Source: Paenibacillus pabuli | GTDB lineage: Bacteria; Bacillota; Bacilli; Paenibacillales; Paenibacillaceae | Assembly (NCBI RefSeq): GCF_023101145.1 | Contig: NZ_CP073714.1 | Location: 6,572,001-6,636,000 of the forward strand | DNA: 64,000 nt | Reading direction: 5' to 3' | Shown here: in pieces, positions 54,323 through 63,345 of the stretch | How positions within the stretch are numbered: the first letter of the stretch is position 1 | Layout: the number at the start of each line of letters is the position of its first letter | Made by a program: the position numbers and the translations under genes | Notes under the pieces: model-generated | What the model saw: only the letters and a program-made list of their open reading frames with translations | Database searches by the model: none | Told to the model about the DNA's origin: nothing

Positions 54323-55339
54323 TTATCTTAATCCGATATCCTCAAAACGATTGCTGATTGTCTCCGGAAATGCTTGTTTAATGGCATCGATGGCACGCTG
54401 TTCCGCTTCCCCCGCCTGCTTGATTAAATGGACGACCCTTAGCATATGTCCTGGCTCCTTCGCATCCCACGCTGATGATTCCTCAACCTTCTCCATCATC
54501 TGAGCATGTAGCTCTGCGAGTAACGCATACTCCTGCACAACATGATTCATCTGATTGGATAAATGCTCAAGCTCTGCAGCATAGGAGGCCATATCCTTTC
54601 TTGATTGGGCATAATAGCGCAAAACCACGGCAGCTTGATCAGTATCATATGCCCCGGATTGCAGGGCAGCAGCAATGGCTGCATAAGCAGCGGCTCCACA
54701 GGCGTAATCCTGGAGTGGCAGCATATAATCATGGGTCTCCCATTTGTACACGGCCTGAATTAATGATTCTTTGCACACTTCCCATACGTCTACGGTTGTA
54801 TGAGATTCAAGCACCTGATAGTACCAGTATGGTGTACTGTTCCGACCAAAAGAATCATAGGGAAGACGAATGACGTCATTTCCGTTACTTTCACAAATGA
54901 ACAGCACCTGCTCCCCATCATCATATCCGGCACAAATGACAAACTCGTCATGCCACAGAATAGCGCCTACACCCCGATCAATGGAAGCCTTGATATCCAG
55001 CAAGGCTTGCTTCTGATAGAGCGGGAAGGTCGGCTCGAACGAAAATCCCCCGTGTTGTCCTGTCATGACGCCAATGAAATCCGCAGCTACAAAGTTCTCA
55101 GCCATCCAGTTGTACGCCGAAATTGATTCTTTCGTCAAACGTCGATCCACCACCAATCGAAACACACTTGCGGTCATCCCCGCAATCATGTGACGAGGTA
55201 AATCTGTCCACTGTTGATGCACCAGAATCCGGTACATCGCATCTATATAGGAGCCTGTTCCGTTCCATGACAAATGTTCATCCCTAATACGCTGAGTCTG
55301 TGGAAAACGAATCAAATCCGGCAGTATTTTACTCCCCAT
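54323..55339 (-). CDS. BtrH/C39-like paralogue B, probably inactive
   Basis: 338 residues from ATG 55339 (GGAGG eight bases upstream). Fold resembles the BtrH N-terminal/C39-like papain fold: NGTGSYIDAMYRIL, GMTASVFRLVVDRRL, SIDRGVGAILWHDEFVICAGYDD with an aspartate-containing strand, and an helical C-terminus (~200-330). The catalytic cysteine expected near NGTGSY is replaced, and the histidine position before the V-x-GYDD strand reads DEF, so acyl-transfer or peptidase activity is unlikely. Paralogue of the next gene. Function unknown. Confidence 0.72.
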   Translation of the reverse strand: MGSKILPDLIRFPQTQRIRDEHLSWNGTGSYIDAMYRILVHQQWTDLPRHMIAGMTASVFRLVVDRRLTKESISAYNWMAENFVAADFIGVMTGQHGGFSFEPTFPLYQKQALLDIKASIDRGVGAILWHDEFVICAGYDDGEQVLFICESNGNDVIRLPYDSFGRNSTPYWYYQVLESHTTVDVWEVCKESLIQAVYKWETHDYMLPLQDYACGAAAYAAIAAALQSGAYDTDQAAVVLRYYAQSRKDMASYAAELEHLSNQMNHVVQEYALLAELHAQMMEKVEESSAWDAKEPGHMLRVVHLIKQAGEAEQRAIDAIKQAFPETISNRFEDIGLR

Positions 55340-55357
55340 CACCTTATCCTCCCTCCC

Positions 55358-56356
55358 CTACCTCGCCGAGTGCGCTCCCCAACGTGGCACAGTGGATCGT
55401 TTGCGATCAGGATACTTTAGCGATATCAAACGAAAATGATCAACTGCCTGCTCTTCCAATGCTTTCGCTTCCAATAAAACCTGTGCCAGCTCCTCTATTG
55501 CATCTGCCTGTATGATCCATCTGTTATGTTCCTGAATCATGCATTTCTTCATCTGGAGAATCAAAGCTCCGAGCTGTTCATAACATGCACAGGCCTGATC
55601 GAGTTCGCTCCATATTTCCCTCGCATCCTGCAAGTACATCTGAATTTCAGTTCGGGACTGCCAATAGGACTCCAAAATATACGCAGCACCCGATTCATCG
55701 TAATCTTCACTCCGAAGGGCCTCTACCCACACGTCATACGCCAGTCTGCCCGAAGCGATATTCCGATCAGGCAGCAGTCGATAAGGAATATCCCAATCCT
55801 CAATTGCCAATCTCAATGATTCCAACAGCATCTGTTGTTCGGGAATATGTACCTGGTCACCAAAAACCTGGCAGTACCAGAACCCGGTGAAGTTTAGTCC
55901 AAAATTGTCATACAGCAGAATCTGTGGCTCCTTGTTCCACCCATCCTGCACATAAAAGATGCGATCACGGTCATCATACCCTTGAATGACACCAAATTCC
56001 GGAATCCAGTAGATCACCCCGATACCTTCATCCAAGCTTCGTCTCACCCAGTTCACCGCATCCCGCTGGTAATACCCAAATGTCGGGTGACGTGTCCGTC
56101 CCCCATCCCAGATCGTGAATATCCCCAAGTTATCGATTCCAGGGCGATGGGATTCTCCCCATTGGCCATAGGCTGTAACAGACATGGGCAGTAGTCTGCG
56201 ATGTATTGAAAGTTTGAATGCCATACCCGTATATCCAGCCAGCACATACTTGGAACCCTGAAATAGACCCGCATGGGTCAATACAGCGTGCAGGCTATCC
56301 ACATACGATTTGGACTTCCGCTTCATGAGCAGATTTTCTAACACCACTTCAGTCAA
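55358..56356 (-). CDS. BtrH/C39-like paralogue A, probably inactive
   Basis: 332 residues from a TTG at 56356, seven bases after AGAGGAG; the ATG at 56374 has no ribosome-binding site. Aligns with paralogue B over its full length: KSYVDSLHAVL, GYTGMAFKLSIHRRL, SLDEGIGVIYWIPEFGVIQGYDDRDRIFYVQD, and a C-terminal helical part with acidic stretches. Again no cysteine at the active-site position. Lies between WYL-type regulator and paralogue B. Confidence 0.72.
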   Translation of the reverse strand: MTEVVLENLLMKRKSKSYVDSLHAVLTHAGLFQGSKYVLAGYTGMAFKLSIHRRLLPMSVTAYGQWGESHRPGIDNLGIFTIWDGGRTRHPTFGYYQRDAVNWVRRSLDEGIGVIYWIPEFGVIQGYDDRDRIFYVQDGWNKEPQILLYDNFGLNFTGFWYCQVFGDQVHIPEQQMLLESLRLAIEDWDIPYRLLPDRNIASGRLAYDVWVEALRSEDYDESGAAYILESYWQSRTEIQMYLQDAREIWSELDQACACYEQLGALILQMKKCMIQEHNRWIIQADAIEELAQVLLEAKALEEQAVDHFRLISLKYPDRKRSTVPRWGAHSAR

Positions 56357-56386
56357 AAAGAATCTCCTCTCCATGGTTGCTATAAT

Positions 56387-57301
56387 TCACGTTTGTCTTG
56401 TGCTCATTGCGAGTCTGTCGATTATTCCCTCAGTACGCTGCTGAAGCTTTCGTCTAAGCCACGTTGGGGACAAGAGCTCCTCCCACTCGCTAATGAACAA
56501 ATGCTGTAGGAAAGCATCCGTATCATAAAATTCAATCCAATGGAGCTGATCCTGCTTATCTCGAATCCGATATCCTAGCCACAGCTCTGTTTGCTGCACT
56601 TCTTTCAGTCTGATCTCAGCGACAAACGGTTTACGGACAGGCAGCGCCTCTTCCCATGCACCCAGCAATCCGTCTGTCTGGCACTGAAACGTCTCGTTCG
56701 TCATCTGAACATGAATCATGCCCTCCAGCCGGATGGCCGTTTGCTGTAAAGGGTCCATTTCATAGCCAACCACGTAATCCGCGTTGAATTGGGATAGCAT
56801 CTTCAATGGACACCAGGTAAATTGCCGTTCTCCGACATGGTCTCTGTAATGAATATGTACTTTACGCGATTCGGCGATCGCATGGGACAAAATCACAAAA
56901 AACTGAAGCTGCTGCGGATCTGCTTTAAACACAGGAAGCTGGCTGCTTCCTGTCTGCTGTTCCTCGAGCGTAAAACGCTCCAGCAAATGTGCCACACGCT
57001 TCACCGCATCCGATTGATCATAATTGTAATGCCGATAACGATGTGCCAAATACTTAAGCACCCGCTGTTCTTCTTCCGTCATATATAAATGGGGCAGCCG
57101 ATAGGTCTGATCCTCGTAACAATACCCCCGATATTTTGCCATATACACCAGGGGGGCACGGAGAGAAATCGCCATATATTCAATATCACGCTGGGCCTGG
57201 CGCCGGGATATTTCAAATTCACGTGCAAGCCAGCTGCTGTTCGGAAAACGTCCACTCCGAATCTGCTCGTCAAACCAGTGAATACGATGCATATTGCTCA
57301 T
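56387..57301 (-). CDS. WYL-type transcriptional regulator
   Basis: 304 residues. N-terminal HTH (IHWFDEQIRSGRFPNSSWLAREFEISRRQAQRDIEYM), then a WYL-like domain around 130-215 (HYRDHVGERQFTWCPLKMLSQFNADYVVGYEM) and a WCX-like C-terminus. The W-Y-L triad is replaced by D-Y-V. WYL regulators bind ligands such as nucleotides or ssDNA and often control defence or stress genes. First gene of the operon with paralogues A and B. ATG after AGGGGGCGGGA. An extended -10 (TGGTATAAT, 57342-57350) lies upstream. Confidence 0.85.
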   Translation of the reverse strand: MSNMHRIHWFDEQIRSGRFPNSSWLAREFEISRRQAQRDIEYMAISLRAPLVYMAKYRGYCYEDQTYRLPHLYMTEEEQRVLKYLAHRYRHYNYDQSDAVKRVAHLLERFTLEEQQTGSSQLPVFKADPQQLQFFVILSHAIAESRKVHIHYRDHVGERQFTWCPLKMLSQFNADYVVGYEMDPLQQTAIRLEGMIHVQMTNETFQCQTDGLLGAWEEALPVRKPFVAEIRLKEVQQTELWLGYRIRDKQDQLHWIEFYDTDAFLQHLFISEWEELLSPTWLRRKLQQRTEGIIDRLAMSTRQT

Positions 57302-57387
57302 TTTCCCGCCCCCTGTCTAATCCCATCATTTACTATATTTCATTATACCAAAAGACATAGCCCGTTCCGAAGAACAGGCCTGTTATG

Positions 57388-57576
57388 TTATACGGTAGCC
57401 TTGTCCACTCTGGACTGAACGGCTTTGGAGCATTTCTTGCATACTTTCAGACTCGTACCATCTGCTTTGGTTTGTGAATACAACAGTTTAATCCGGGTAC
57501 TGCTGCACACCGGGCATGTTCCTCTTCCTCGGGAGGGCAGATTCCACAGGACGCGTCCTCTTTTTGTTTTTGCCAA
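57388..57576 (-). CDS. Small zinc-ribbon protein
   Basis: 62 residues from TTG 57576, ten bases after AAAAGGGG. Basic N-terminus, then CPVC and CKKC pairs separated by ~20 residues (a four-cysteine zinc ribbon). The frame extends to GTG 57615, but there a TATAAT (57620-57625) places the transcript start at about that codon and no ribosome-binding site exists. Likely nucleic-acid or protein binding; function unknown. A 15-bp palindrome (CGACAT...ATGTCG, 57638-57652) overlaps the promoter. Confidence 0.72.
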   Translation of the reverse strand: MAKTKRGRVLWNLPSRGRGTCPVCSSTRIKLLYSQTKADGTSLKVCKKCSKAVQSRVDKATV

Positions 57577-57717
57577 CGTTTGTGAACCCCTTTTCGATAT
57601 GGTTTGTGTGTTCACCGTTATTATAGAGGGGACGGTACGACATAGAATGTCGCATCAGTATGAAACATGCCAAACCTAAAAAAATATCCCCTCTTCAGCT
57701 TGAAGAAAGGACATTTT

Positions 57718-58044
57718 CTAGGAATCATGCATTTCGGACTGAGCTGCTGCTTGCAACAAAGGCTGCAACAGACCGGGGAAGCGCTCTTCCAGATCTTCGG
57801 ATCTTAGCGTCAGGAAATGCTGTGTTCCTTGTATTCTCACCCGAATGACTCCAGCTTCCCGCAGGGTCCGAATATGGTGTGACATCGTGGATTTCACAAC
57901 AGGTGCACGAAAATGATTACATGCCTGCTCACCATTTCTGGCTGCTTCTGTTACAATCCCAAGACGGATGGGATCACTTAAAGCGTACAATACGGAAGTA
58001 AGTTCAATATCCTCCACTTGAGGATGGTGCAAAATTTTCATCAT
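57718..58044 (-). CDS. ArsR family transcriptional regulator
   Basis: 108 residues. Winged helix: LTSVLYALSDPIRLGIVTEAAR, then HHIRTLREAGVIRVRIQGTQHFLTLR. It has one cysteine, in EQACNHF, not the ArsR CVC motif, so probably not an arsenic sensor. ATG after AAGGAG. Divergent from an MFS pump; an 18-bp inverted repeat lies between them. Confidence 0.92.
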   Translation of the reverse strand: MMKILHHPQVEDIELTSVLYALSDPIRLGIVTEAARNGEQACNHFRAPVVKSTMSHHIRTLREAGVIRVRIQGTQHFLTLRSEDLEERFPGLLQPLLQAAAQSEMHDS

Positions 58045-58108
58045 TGTAGTCTCCTTTTTTTCAGACTATCCATTGTATTTTAGCATAGTTCCATGATATA
58101 TTTCTAAT

Positions 58109-58126
58109 GTTCGATACCAATCGAAC
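58109..58126. promoter_or_regulatory. Operator candidate between arsR-type gene and MFS pump
   Basis: GTTCGAT-ACCA-ATCGAAC, perfect 7-bp arms, followed by a further CGAACA copy on the right (58130-58135). Position in the divergent region suggests the ArsR-type binding site. Confidence 0.6.
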
Positions 58127-58252
58127 TTACGAACATATTTCGTTTATGTATCCCTTGCTGCCAAGCATGGGATTCACATCATACCACATTTTGCAAATGT
58201 TACACTCCGTTTCTGAAATGTTGCGAAATACACATCAATCAAGGAGGTTTTT

Positions 58253-59623
58253 ATGAACAACACCGCAACTGCATCATCTGGGGGACGGACAGCAGGAATA
58301 CAAGAGGGCTTAATCGTAGGTCTGCTTGGTTTTACGGTTGTGCTTGTCGTTATGAATACGATGATGTTCAACCTGGCCCTACCCAAAATTGCAGCCGAAT
58401 TTATGCTCTCATCTGTCTCTTCTTCCTGGATTGTTACCGGTTATTCGATCGTTTTTGCTATTTCCTCGATTACGTTCTCACGTCTATCGGATTTTGTGCC
58501 GATTCGTACCCTGTTTACGACCGGTCTTACACTGCTTGGTGCGGCATCCGTTCTTGGCTTCTTCAGTAATCACTTTATCATTCTGCTCATTGCACGTCTG
58601 ATTCAGGCTGCGGGAGCAGCTTCTGTACCTGGGCTTGCCATCGTTCTTATTACTCGTTACATTCCAAGTGATCGCCGGGGTAAATCCATGGCTGTTGTCA
58701 TGTCTGCCAGCTCGCTCGGGCTTGGACTTGGACCTGTAATTGGCGGTAGTATTACACAGTTTCTCGGATGGCATGATCTGTTTATCGTTACCGGACTAAC
58801 CTTGTTTCTGATCCCTATATTTTTCAGACTGCTTCCAAATGAGTTGCCGCAAAAGGGTTCCTTCGACCTGCTCGGCGCGCTGTTACTGGCGATCGGGACA
58901 ACCGGCGTCCTGCTATTTCTGACTTCTCGTGAATGGGTAACCCTTGTTATTGGTGCGGCTGCACTGGTTCTGTTCTGGTTACGTATACGCCGTGCGGCTG
59001 ATCCCTTTGTTCAACCGGCCCTGTTCAAAAACAAAAAATATATGATGCTCAGCTCACTCGGGATTGTATCGTATATCAACAATTTCTCGACGCTGTTCCT
59101 GCTGCCGCAAATTCTGGCACATCTGTATAGCTTGACTCCGGCCCAGTCCGGACTCGTCATTTTCCCAGGAGCAATCGTGTCCATGCTGTTATCCAATCGG
59201 ATCGGACGAATGATTGACCGGCATGGTAATACACAACTGCTCAAGTTTGCCCCCTGGCTGCTGCTCGCTGCTGCTGGATTGTTTGCTCTTCTTGCAACCG
59301 ACAGCATCTATGCCATTATGGCCGTATACATTTTGCTTAGCGTAGGTTTCTCAGCATTGACAACGAGCGTTTCCAATGAGTTATCGGGCAATCTGACGAA
59401 GGAGCAGGTTGGTGCAGGCATGGGGCTGTTCCAGCTTAGCCAATTCTTTAGCGGGGCATTTAGCGTGGCGGTAACTGGTGTGGCATTGACAGCCATGCAG
59501 CAATTGTCATTATCATCAGCATACACGAATATTTTCTGGGGCATGACCGTGGTTGCTCTGGCATCTATTGTTTTCTCCCAAGTGTATCTGAGAATGCAAT
59601 CACGGAAAAGAATGTCCGCGTAA
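58253..59623 (+). CDS. MFS efflux transporter (DHA2, 14-helix type)
   Basis: 456 residues, about 14 helices; motif A region RLSDFVPIRTLF, motif C region GLGLGPVIGGSIT, similar to the TetA(L)/LmrB drug:H+ antiporters. ATG after AAGGAGG. Divergent from the ArsR-like regulator, which probably represses it. Substrate unknown. Confidence 0.92.
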   Translation: MNNTATASSGGRTAGIQEGLIVGLLGFTVVLVVMNTMMFNLALPKIAAEFMLSSVSSSWIVTGYSIVFAISSITFSRLSDFVPIRTLFTTGLTLLGAASVLGFFSNHFIILLIARLIQAAGAASVPGLAIVLITRYIPSDRRGKSMAVVMSASSLGLGLGPVIGGSITQFLGWHDLFIVTGLTLFLIPIFFRLLPNELPQKGSFDLLGALLLAIGTTGVLLFLTSREWVTLVIGAAALVLFWLRIRRAADPFVQPALFKNKKYMMLSSLGIVSYINNFSTLFLLPQILAHLYSLTPAQSGLVIFPGAIVSMLLSNRIGRMIDRHGNTQLLKFAPWLLLAAAGLFALLATDSIYAIMAVYILLSVGFSALTTSVSNELSGNLTKEQVGAGMGLFQLSQFFSGAFSVAVTGVALTAMQQLSLSSAYTNIFWGMTVVALASIVFSQVYLRMQSRKRMSA

Positions 59624-59669
59624 TATGAAGCAGTTTCACAAACATCTTTTAGCAGACTTTTCATATATA

Positions 59670-59702
59670 AAAGCCAGGGATTCGTTCGGATCCCTGGCTT
59701 TT
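59670..59702 (+). terminator. Terminator after the DHA2 pump
   Basis: AAAGCCAGGGAT/ATCCCTGGCTTTT perfect 12-bp stem with an 8-nt loop. Confidence 0.92.
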
Positions 59703-59864
59703 CTCTGTTCTGTCAGGATTAACGGAATCACATGAGGAATCAACATAGCCTAATAATATAGCTCGCGTATCAAATGCATTACTTTATTGCGGTTTTTCCT
59801 ATATGATAACCAAATAGTAGATGTAACATCAGAAAAGTAGTATCAAGGAGATGTCTAATTACAT

Positions 59865-61076
59865 ATGAAACTTCAACAATTTAATTCACTATTTCGTATC
59901 CCTGCATACCGTCTGTTCCTGGTTTGTATGCTGCTGCAAGGTATGGCTATTTCCATAAGTGCTCCCTTCCTCGCGGTCTACTTTACAACTCGCCTTGAAG
60001 TGTCCATCGCAACCTTTGGGATATTCACTGCAATAACTTTGATGGGGGGCGTACTATTCAGCTCGTGGATCGCCAGACGATCAGATCAACCCGGATCTCG
60101 CAAAATCATTCTGGTGGGTGCAATGATTTGCAATGCTCTTGCTTTTGCCGGGTACCTATGGATTCATGAGTTCACTTTATTATTTATCTATATGACCGTA
60201 CTGACTGCATTGGGGGCTCCCGCCATGCCACAGTTGTTTGCAGCCGCAAGAGAAGCCGTCAATACGGTTTCGGGCGTGGATCATGCTTTAGCCAATTCAA
60301 CCCTGCGTTCCGCCTTTTCACTGGGATTTATTACGGGGCCTTTAATTGGAACATTATTGATTGCGTATATCGGATATAGCGGCATTTTTAGTTCTACATG
60401 TCTTATTTTTTTGATCAATGCGCTATTATTTTTCTTTCTTTTAAAAAAGGCCCCCGCCACTTCTGCCATTCATTTATCTGCGGGTATGCCCGTAAGGCTT
60501 CATCAAGATGCAAGAATCTATGTGCCTTTTCTCATTACCACACTCCTGTATACGGCACATTGGATGAATAATCTGAATGCCTCCTTGTTCATAATTCACC
60601 ATCTTGGCGGAGGAACGCGGGAAGTTGGCTGGGTCTCCAGTCTATGTGCAGGTCTTGAAATTCCCATTATGCTGGCATTGGGATTGCTTGCCTCCAAGTA
60701 TCCCAACCGCTCCCTTATGTTATGGGGTTCCGTAATCGGTGCTGCATATTATGTAGTTGTACTGTTCTCCACTGAAATGTGGCATCTGCTTGCAGCACAA
60801 CTATTGCTCGCGTTCTTCGTCGCTGTAATCTCTGCCATCGGCATCAGTTACATGCAGGATTTGCTTCCGTCTATGCCAGGTTATGCATCAACACTCTATT
60901 CGAATGCCTCCACATTGGGAAGATTATTTGGCAGTCTGGTAGGAGGCTGGACAGCTGGAGCATGGGGGTATCGAAATGCCTACTGGGTATGTCTGCTGCT
61001 TGTTCTACTTTCGTTAGGCATGCTTGTTATTACACAACAATTCTCAAATAAAAAGCGGCAGCCAGTTTCCCTCTAA
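59865..61076 (+). CDS. SET-like MFS sugar efflux transporter
   Basis: 403 residues, 12 helices. SetA/B-like pattern: MLLQGMAISISAPFLAVYFTTRLEVS and NLNASLFIIHHLGGGTREVGW, GLEIPIMLALGLLASKYP. Family members export sugars or their toxic analogues. AAGGAG lies 14 bases before the ATG with a five-codon frame between, so translation start signals are weaker than usual. Confidence 0.88.
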   Translation: MKLQQFNSLFRIPAYRLFLVCMLLQGMAISISAPFLAVYFTTRLEVSIATFGIFTAITLMGGVLFSSWIARRSDQPGSRKIILVGAMICNALAFAGYLWIHEFTLLFIYMTVLTALGAPAMPQLFAAAREAVNTVSGVDHALANSTLRSAFSLGFITGPLIGTLLIAYIGYSGIFSSTCLIFLINALLFFFLLKKAPATSAIHLSAGMPVRLHQDARIYVPFLITTLLYTAHWMNNLNASLFIIHHLGGGTREVGWVSSLCAGLEIPIMLALGLLASKYPNRSLMLWGSVIGAAYYVVVLFSTEMWHLLAAQLLLAFFVAVISAIGISYMQDLLPSMPGYASTLYSNASTLGRLFGSLVGGWTAGAWGYRNAYWVCLLLVLLSLGMLVITQQFSNKKRQPVSL

Positions 61077-61122
61077 TCAGATCTGGAGCATAGCCGAGTG
61101 AACGTAAAGGCTTGAAACAAAA

Positions 61123-61162
61123 CAAAGCCCCAAGGACGCAGCAATAGCGCTCCTGGGGCTTT
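61123..61162. terminator. Bidirectional terminator after set-like gene
   Basis: AAAGCCCCA...GG/CC...TGGGGCTTT with A and T flanks; between convergent genes at 61076 and 61202. Confidence 0.85.
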
Positions 61163-61201
61163 CGTTATTATCGTTTTAATATTCTTATATGAATACAATC
61201 A

Positions 61202-61651
61202 TTATTCAAACAGGTCCAGACGAAGACGTTTCAGGCTAGTATGCTGGATGAGCCATTGGCCGTCTATTTTGACAAACGTCTCATGGTAGTGTCCAAATCC
61301 GTGAAAGGACTTATTCTCATTGCCTTCAGGGAACGTTACCCAATCCTCCATTGGAGAGATGACTTTGGCTTCATTTTCGGATACAAATTCAACTTCAGCG
61401 CTATGTACATGATGCACGGTTACAGCAACATCCACCAAATCCCGGAATACTTGAACGATGGTGTCACGGCCAGTTAATACCGGTATTGGGTTGCCTTCTG
61501 TACTGAAATCAGCTACGGCATCCGGAGCGAACACCTCACCCAATGTATCCCATTGCTTTGTATCAATATAACGGCAATAACGCGCTTTGGTGTTCCGAAT
61601 GTTCTCCAGTGCAAGCAGTTGTTCCAGACCTGTGATGGTTGATTGGCTCAT
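61202..61651 (-). CDS. SnoaL-like (NTF2 fold) protein
   Basis: 149 residues from ATG 61651, seven bases after GGAGGG. SnoaL_4 pattern: IRNTKARYCRYIDTKQWDTLGEVFAPDAVAD, VHHVHSAEVEF, GFGHYHETFVKIDGQWLI. NTF2-like cone fold; could be an isomerase or dehydratase, or simply a small-molecule-binding protein. It ends before the bidirectional terminator. Substrate unknown. Confidence 0.85.
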   Translation of the reverse strand: MSQSTITGLEQLLALENIRNTKARYCRYIDTKQWDTLGEVFAPDAVADFSTEGNPIPVLTGRDTIVQVFRDLVDVAVTVHHVHSAEVEFVSENEAKVISPMEDWVTFPEGNENKSFHGFGHYHETFVKIDGQWLIQHTSLKRLRLDLFE

Positions 61652-61772
61652 GTGTTGTCCCTCCAGAAATCTAAGATGTATACGAATATGTATTAACAAT
61701 TCCCTTCCTTATTGTACCATTGCACTTATATTAGTTACAATATTAGCTGTAAAAGACCTCCTTAGAGCATAG

Positions 61773-61820
61773 CAAAAAAAAATCCCTCCTCATTTCCCTT
61801 AAGCGGGGAGGAGAGATTTT
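61773..61820 (-). terminator. Terminator after the Rrf2 gene
   Basis: AATCTCTCCTC/GAGGAGGGATT, followed by TTTTTTT on the minus strand. Confidence 0.85.
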
Positions 61821-61874
61821 ATATTCGTCCTTCAACCGACACAGCAACGGAATCGACTGTATCTTTATTTGAGG

Positions 61875-62282
61875 TTATAAAGAATGTGCAGCTTTCATCT
61901 GGGCAGCCAGCTCAGACATTTTTTTATTGTGCAAATAGCTCTCCATCTCTTCTTCCGCACGGACCATCACCTGCTGAATCAGGCAGCCTTCGTTATGATC
62001 CTGCGAGCATTCGAACAGGGAAGCCTGTCCTTCAATGGCATGTATAATCTCCAGAAAAGAAGGGTCCGGATTCTTCCGGCTAAGCCGATACCCACCATTG
62101 GCACCGGAAGTAGATTCAATCATGCCGGCTTTCACCAGCTTCGTCAAAATTTTGGATAGATAGGTTGGAGATACTTTTTGCCTCTCAGCTAATTGATGGA
62201 CACTAACCAGTTGTTCCGGTTCAGTCGCAACCAGAAAAAGCATGGTGTGCAAGGCATAGTTTGTAGCTTTCGAATATTTCAT
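61875..62282 (-). CDS. Rrf2 family transcriptional regulator
   Basis: 135 residues. Rrf2 winged helix (KYSKATNYALHTMLFLV, KVSPTYLSKILTKLVKAGMI, GANGGYRLSR). Two cysteines, C92 and C100 (ECSQDHNEGC), correspond to part of the three-cysteine IscR/NsrR cluster site; a third ligand is not evident, so Fe-S sensing is uncertain. Monocistronic; ATG after GAGGTG. Confidence 0.88.
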   Translation of the reverse strand: MKYSKATNYALHTMLFLVATEPEQLVSVHQLAERQKVSPTYLSKILTKLVKAGMIESTSGANGGYRLSRKNPDPSFLEIIHAIEGQASLFECSQDHNEGCLIQQVMVRAEEEMESYLHNKKMSELAAQMKAAHSL

Positions 62283-62390
62283 GAGGGCACCTCATTATAT
62301 ACGGATTTAATTTATCTATAATAGACTTGATTAAACGCTCTGTCAAACGCGAGTATTCACGCACAATTATACCAATAAACATCATTACAT

Positions 62391-63227
62391 TTAAATGTGG
62401 TACAGCCCGCGATAATCCGTTGGTGTCATGCCCTCATGAGCCAAGAACTGGCGGTTAAAATAACTGGCGTTGGGATATCCTGCCTCCTCTGCGATCTGTC
62501 CAATGTTGGCCGTCGGCCGTTCCAACAGCCACTGCTTCGCCATCTGTAACCGCGAGCGGGTTATAAATTCCATCGGGGTCATCTCCACAGCACTCTTGAA
62601 CATTTTGCAAAAATAATACGAACTAACGCCCGCCTTATCCGCCCAATCCTGTAACAAAAATGGCTGGCATGCCTCCTGCTGCATCTGTGGAAGCATTCCA
62701 AGGATACGACTCTCGGCCTTGCTTGTGCGTGTGCTTTTCAGTGGAACAGCATGCTGCACAAACTCGGCCAGCACAGCATAGGTCAGGGTAGATAGTTGAG
62801 CGGGACGCAGCATCCGGTTCTGCTCGGCTTCATTCAACAGGGCCATATGTGCTTCTTCCCAGGGAGCCTGCTGCCTTAGCGTCCACAACAGATTGCGATG
62901 CAGCCCCCGCTCAATCATATAATCATGCAGTCGTTCACCGTAAAAATGAACCCAGCGCACATCCCATGGATCGTCCTCGCTGCTATAGTAATGCTGCCGC
63001 TGCTGCGGGAAGTATAGCACAGCCTGACCCGCACGAAGCTCATGCACAACCCCATCCACTTCCACGTACCCCTTGCCTGAGGCAACGTAATGAATATTGA
63101 AGTTATTAAGAGCTCCAGCTTCCCGTAATACGGTATGCTCGGGGTGATCAACATAAAGTCCAACGGACTCCGGATAACAAAAATATGGAATATCCTGCAG
63201 GGTTAGCAATACCGTCTGTCTCATCAT
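62391..63227 (-). CDS. AraC family regulator with cupin sensor
   Basis: 278 residues. N-terminal cupin (TVLREAGALNNFNIHYVASGKGYVEVDG) and C-terminal AraC HTH pair (LQDWADKAGVSSYYFCKMFKSAVEMTPMEFITRSRL; IGQIAEEAGYPNASYFNRQFLAHEGMTPTDYR). Divergent from a Gfo/Idh/MocA gene across ~120 bp, so it probably controls a sugar-catabolic unit continuing beyond the window. Confidence 0.92.
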   Translation of the reverse strand: MMRQTVLLTLQDIPYFCYPESVGLYVDHPEHTVLREAGALNNFNIHYVASGKGYVEVDGVVHELRAGQAVLYFPQQRQHYYSSEDDPWDVRWVHFYGERLHDYMIERGLHRNLLWTLRQQAPWEEAHMALLNEAEQNRMLRPAQLSTLTYAVLAEFVQHAVPLKSTRTSKAESRILGMLPQMQQEACQPFLLQDWADKAGVSSYYFCKMFKSAVEMTPMEFITRSRLQMAKQWLLERPTANIGQIAEEAGYPNASYFNRQFLAHEGMTPTDYRGLYHI

Positions 63228-63345
63228 GGTTCATTCTCTTTTCTAAACAATATTGTGTCAACTCATTTCAATATATTATCATTTTAATTCATTCATCTAT
63301 TACTTATAATCACAATATACATTCATTCATAGGAGGAAACAACAA

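Noticed and set aside
59844..59867. Five-codon frame after the Shine-Dalgarno of the SET-like gene as a leader peptide
   Set aside because: The ATG abuts the ribosome-binding site and so short a frame could be chance.
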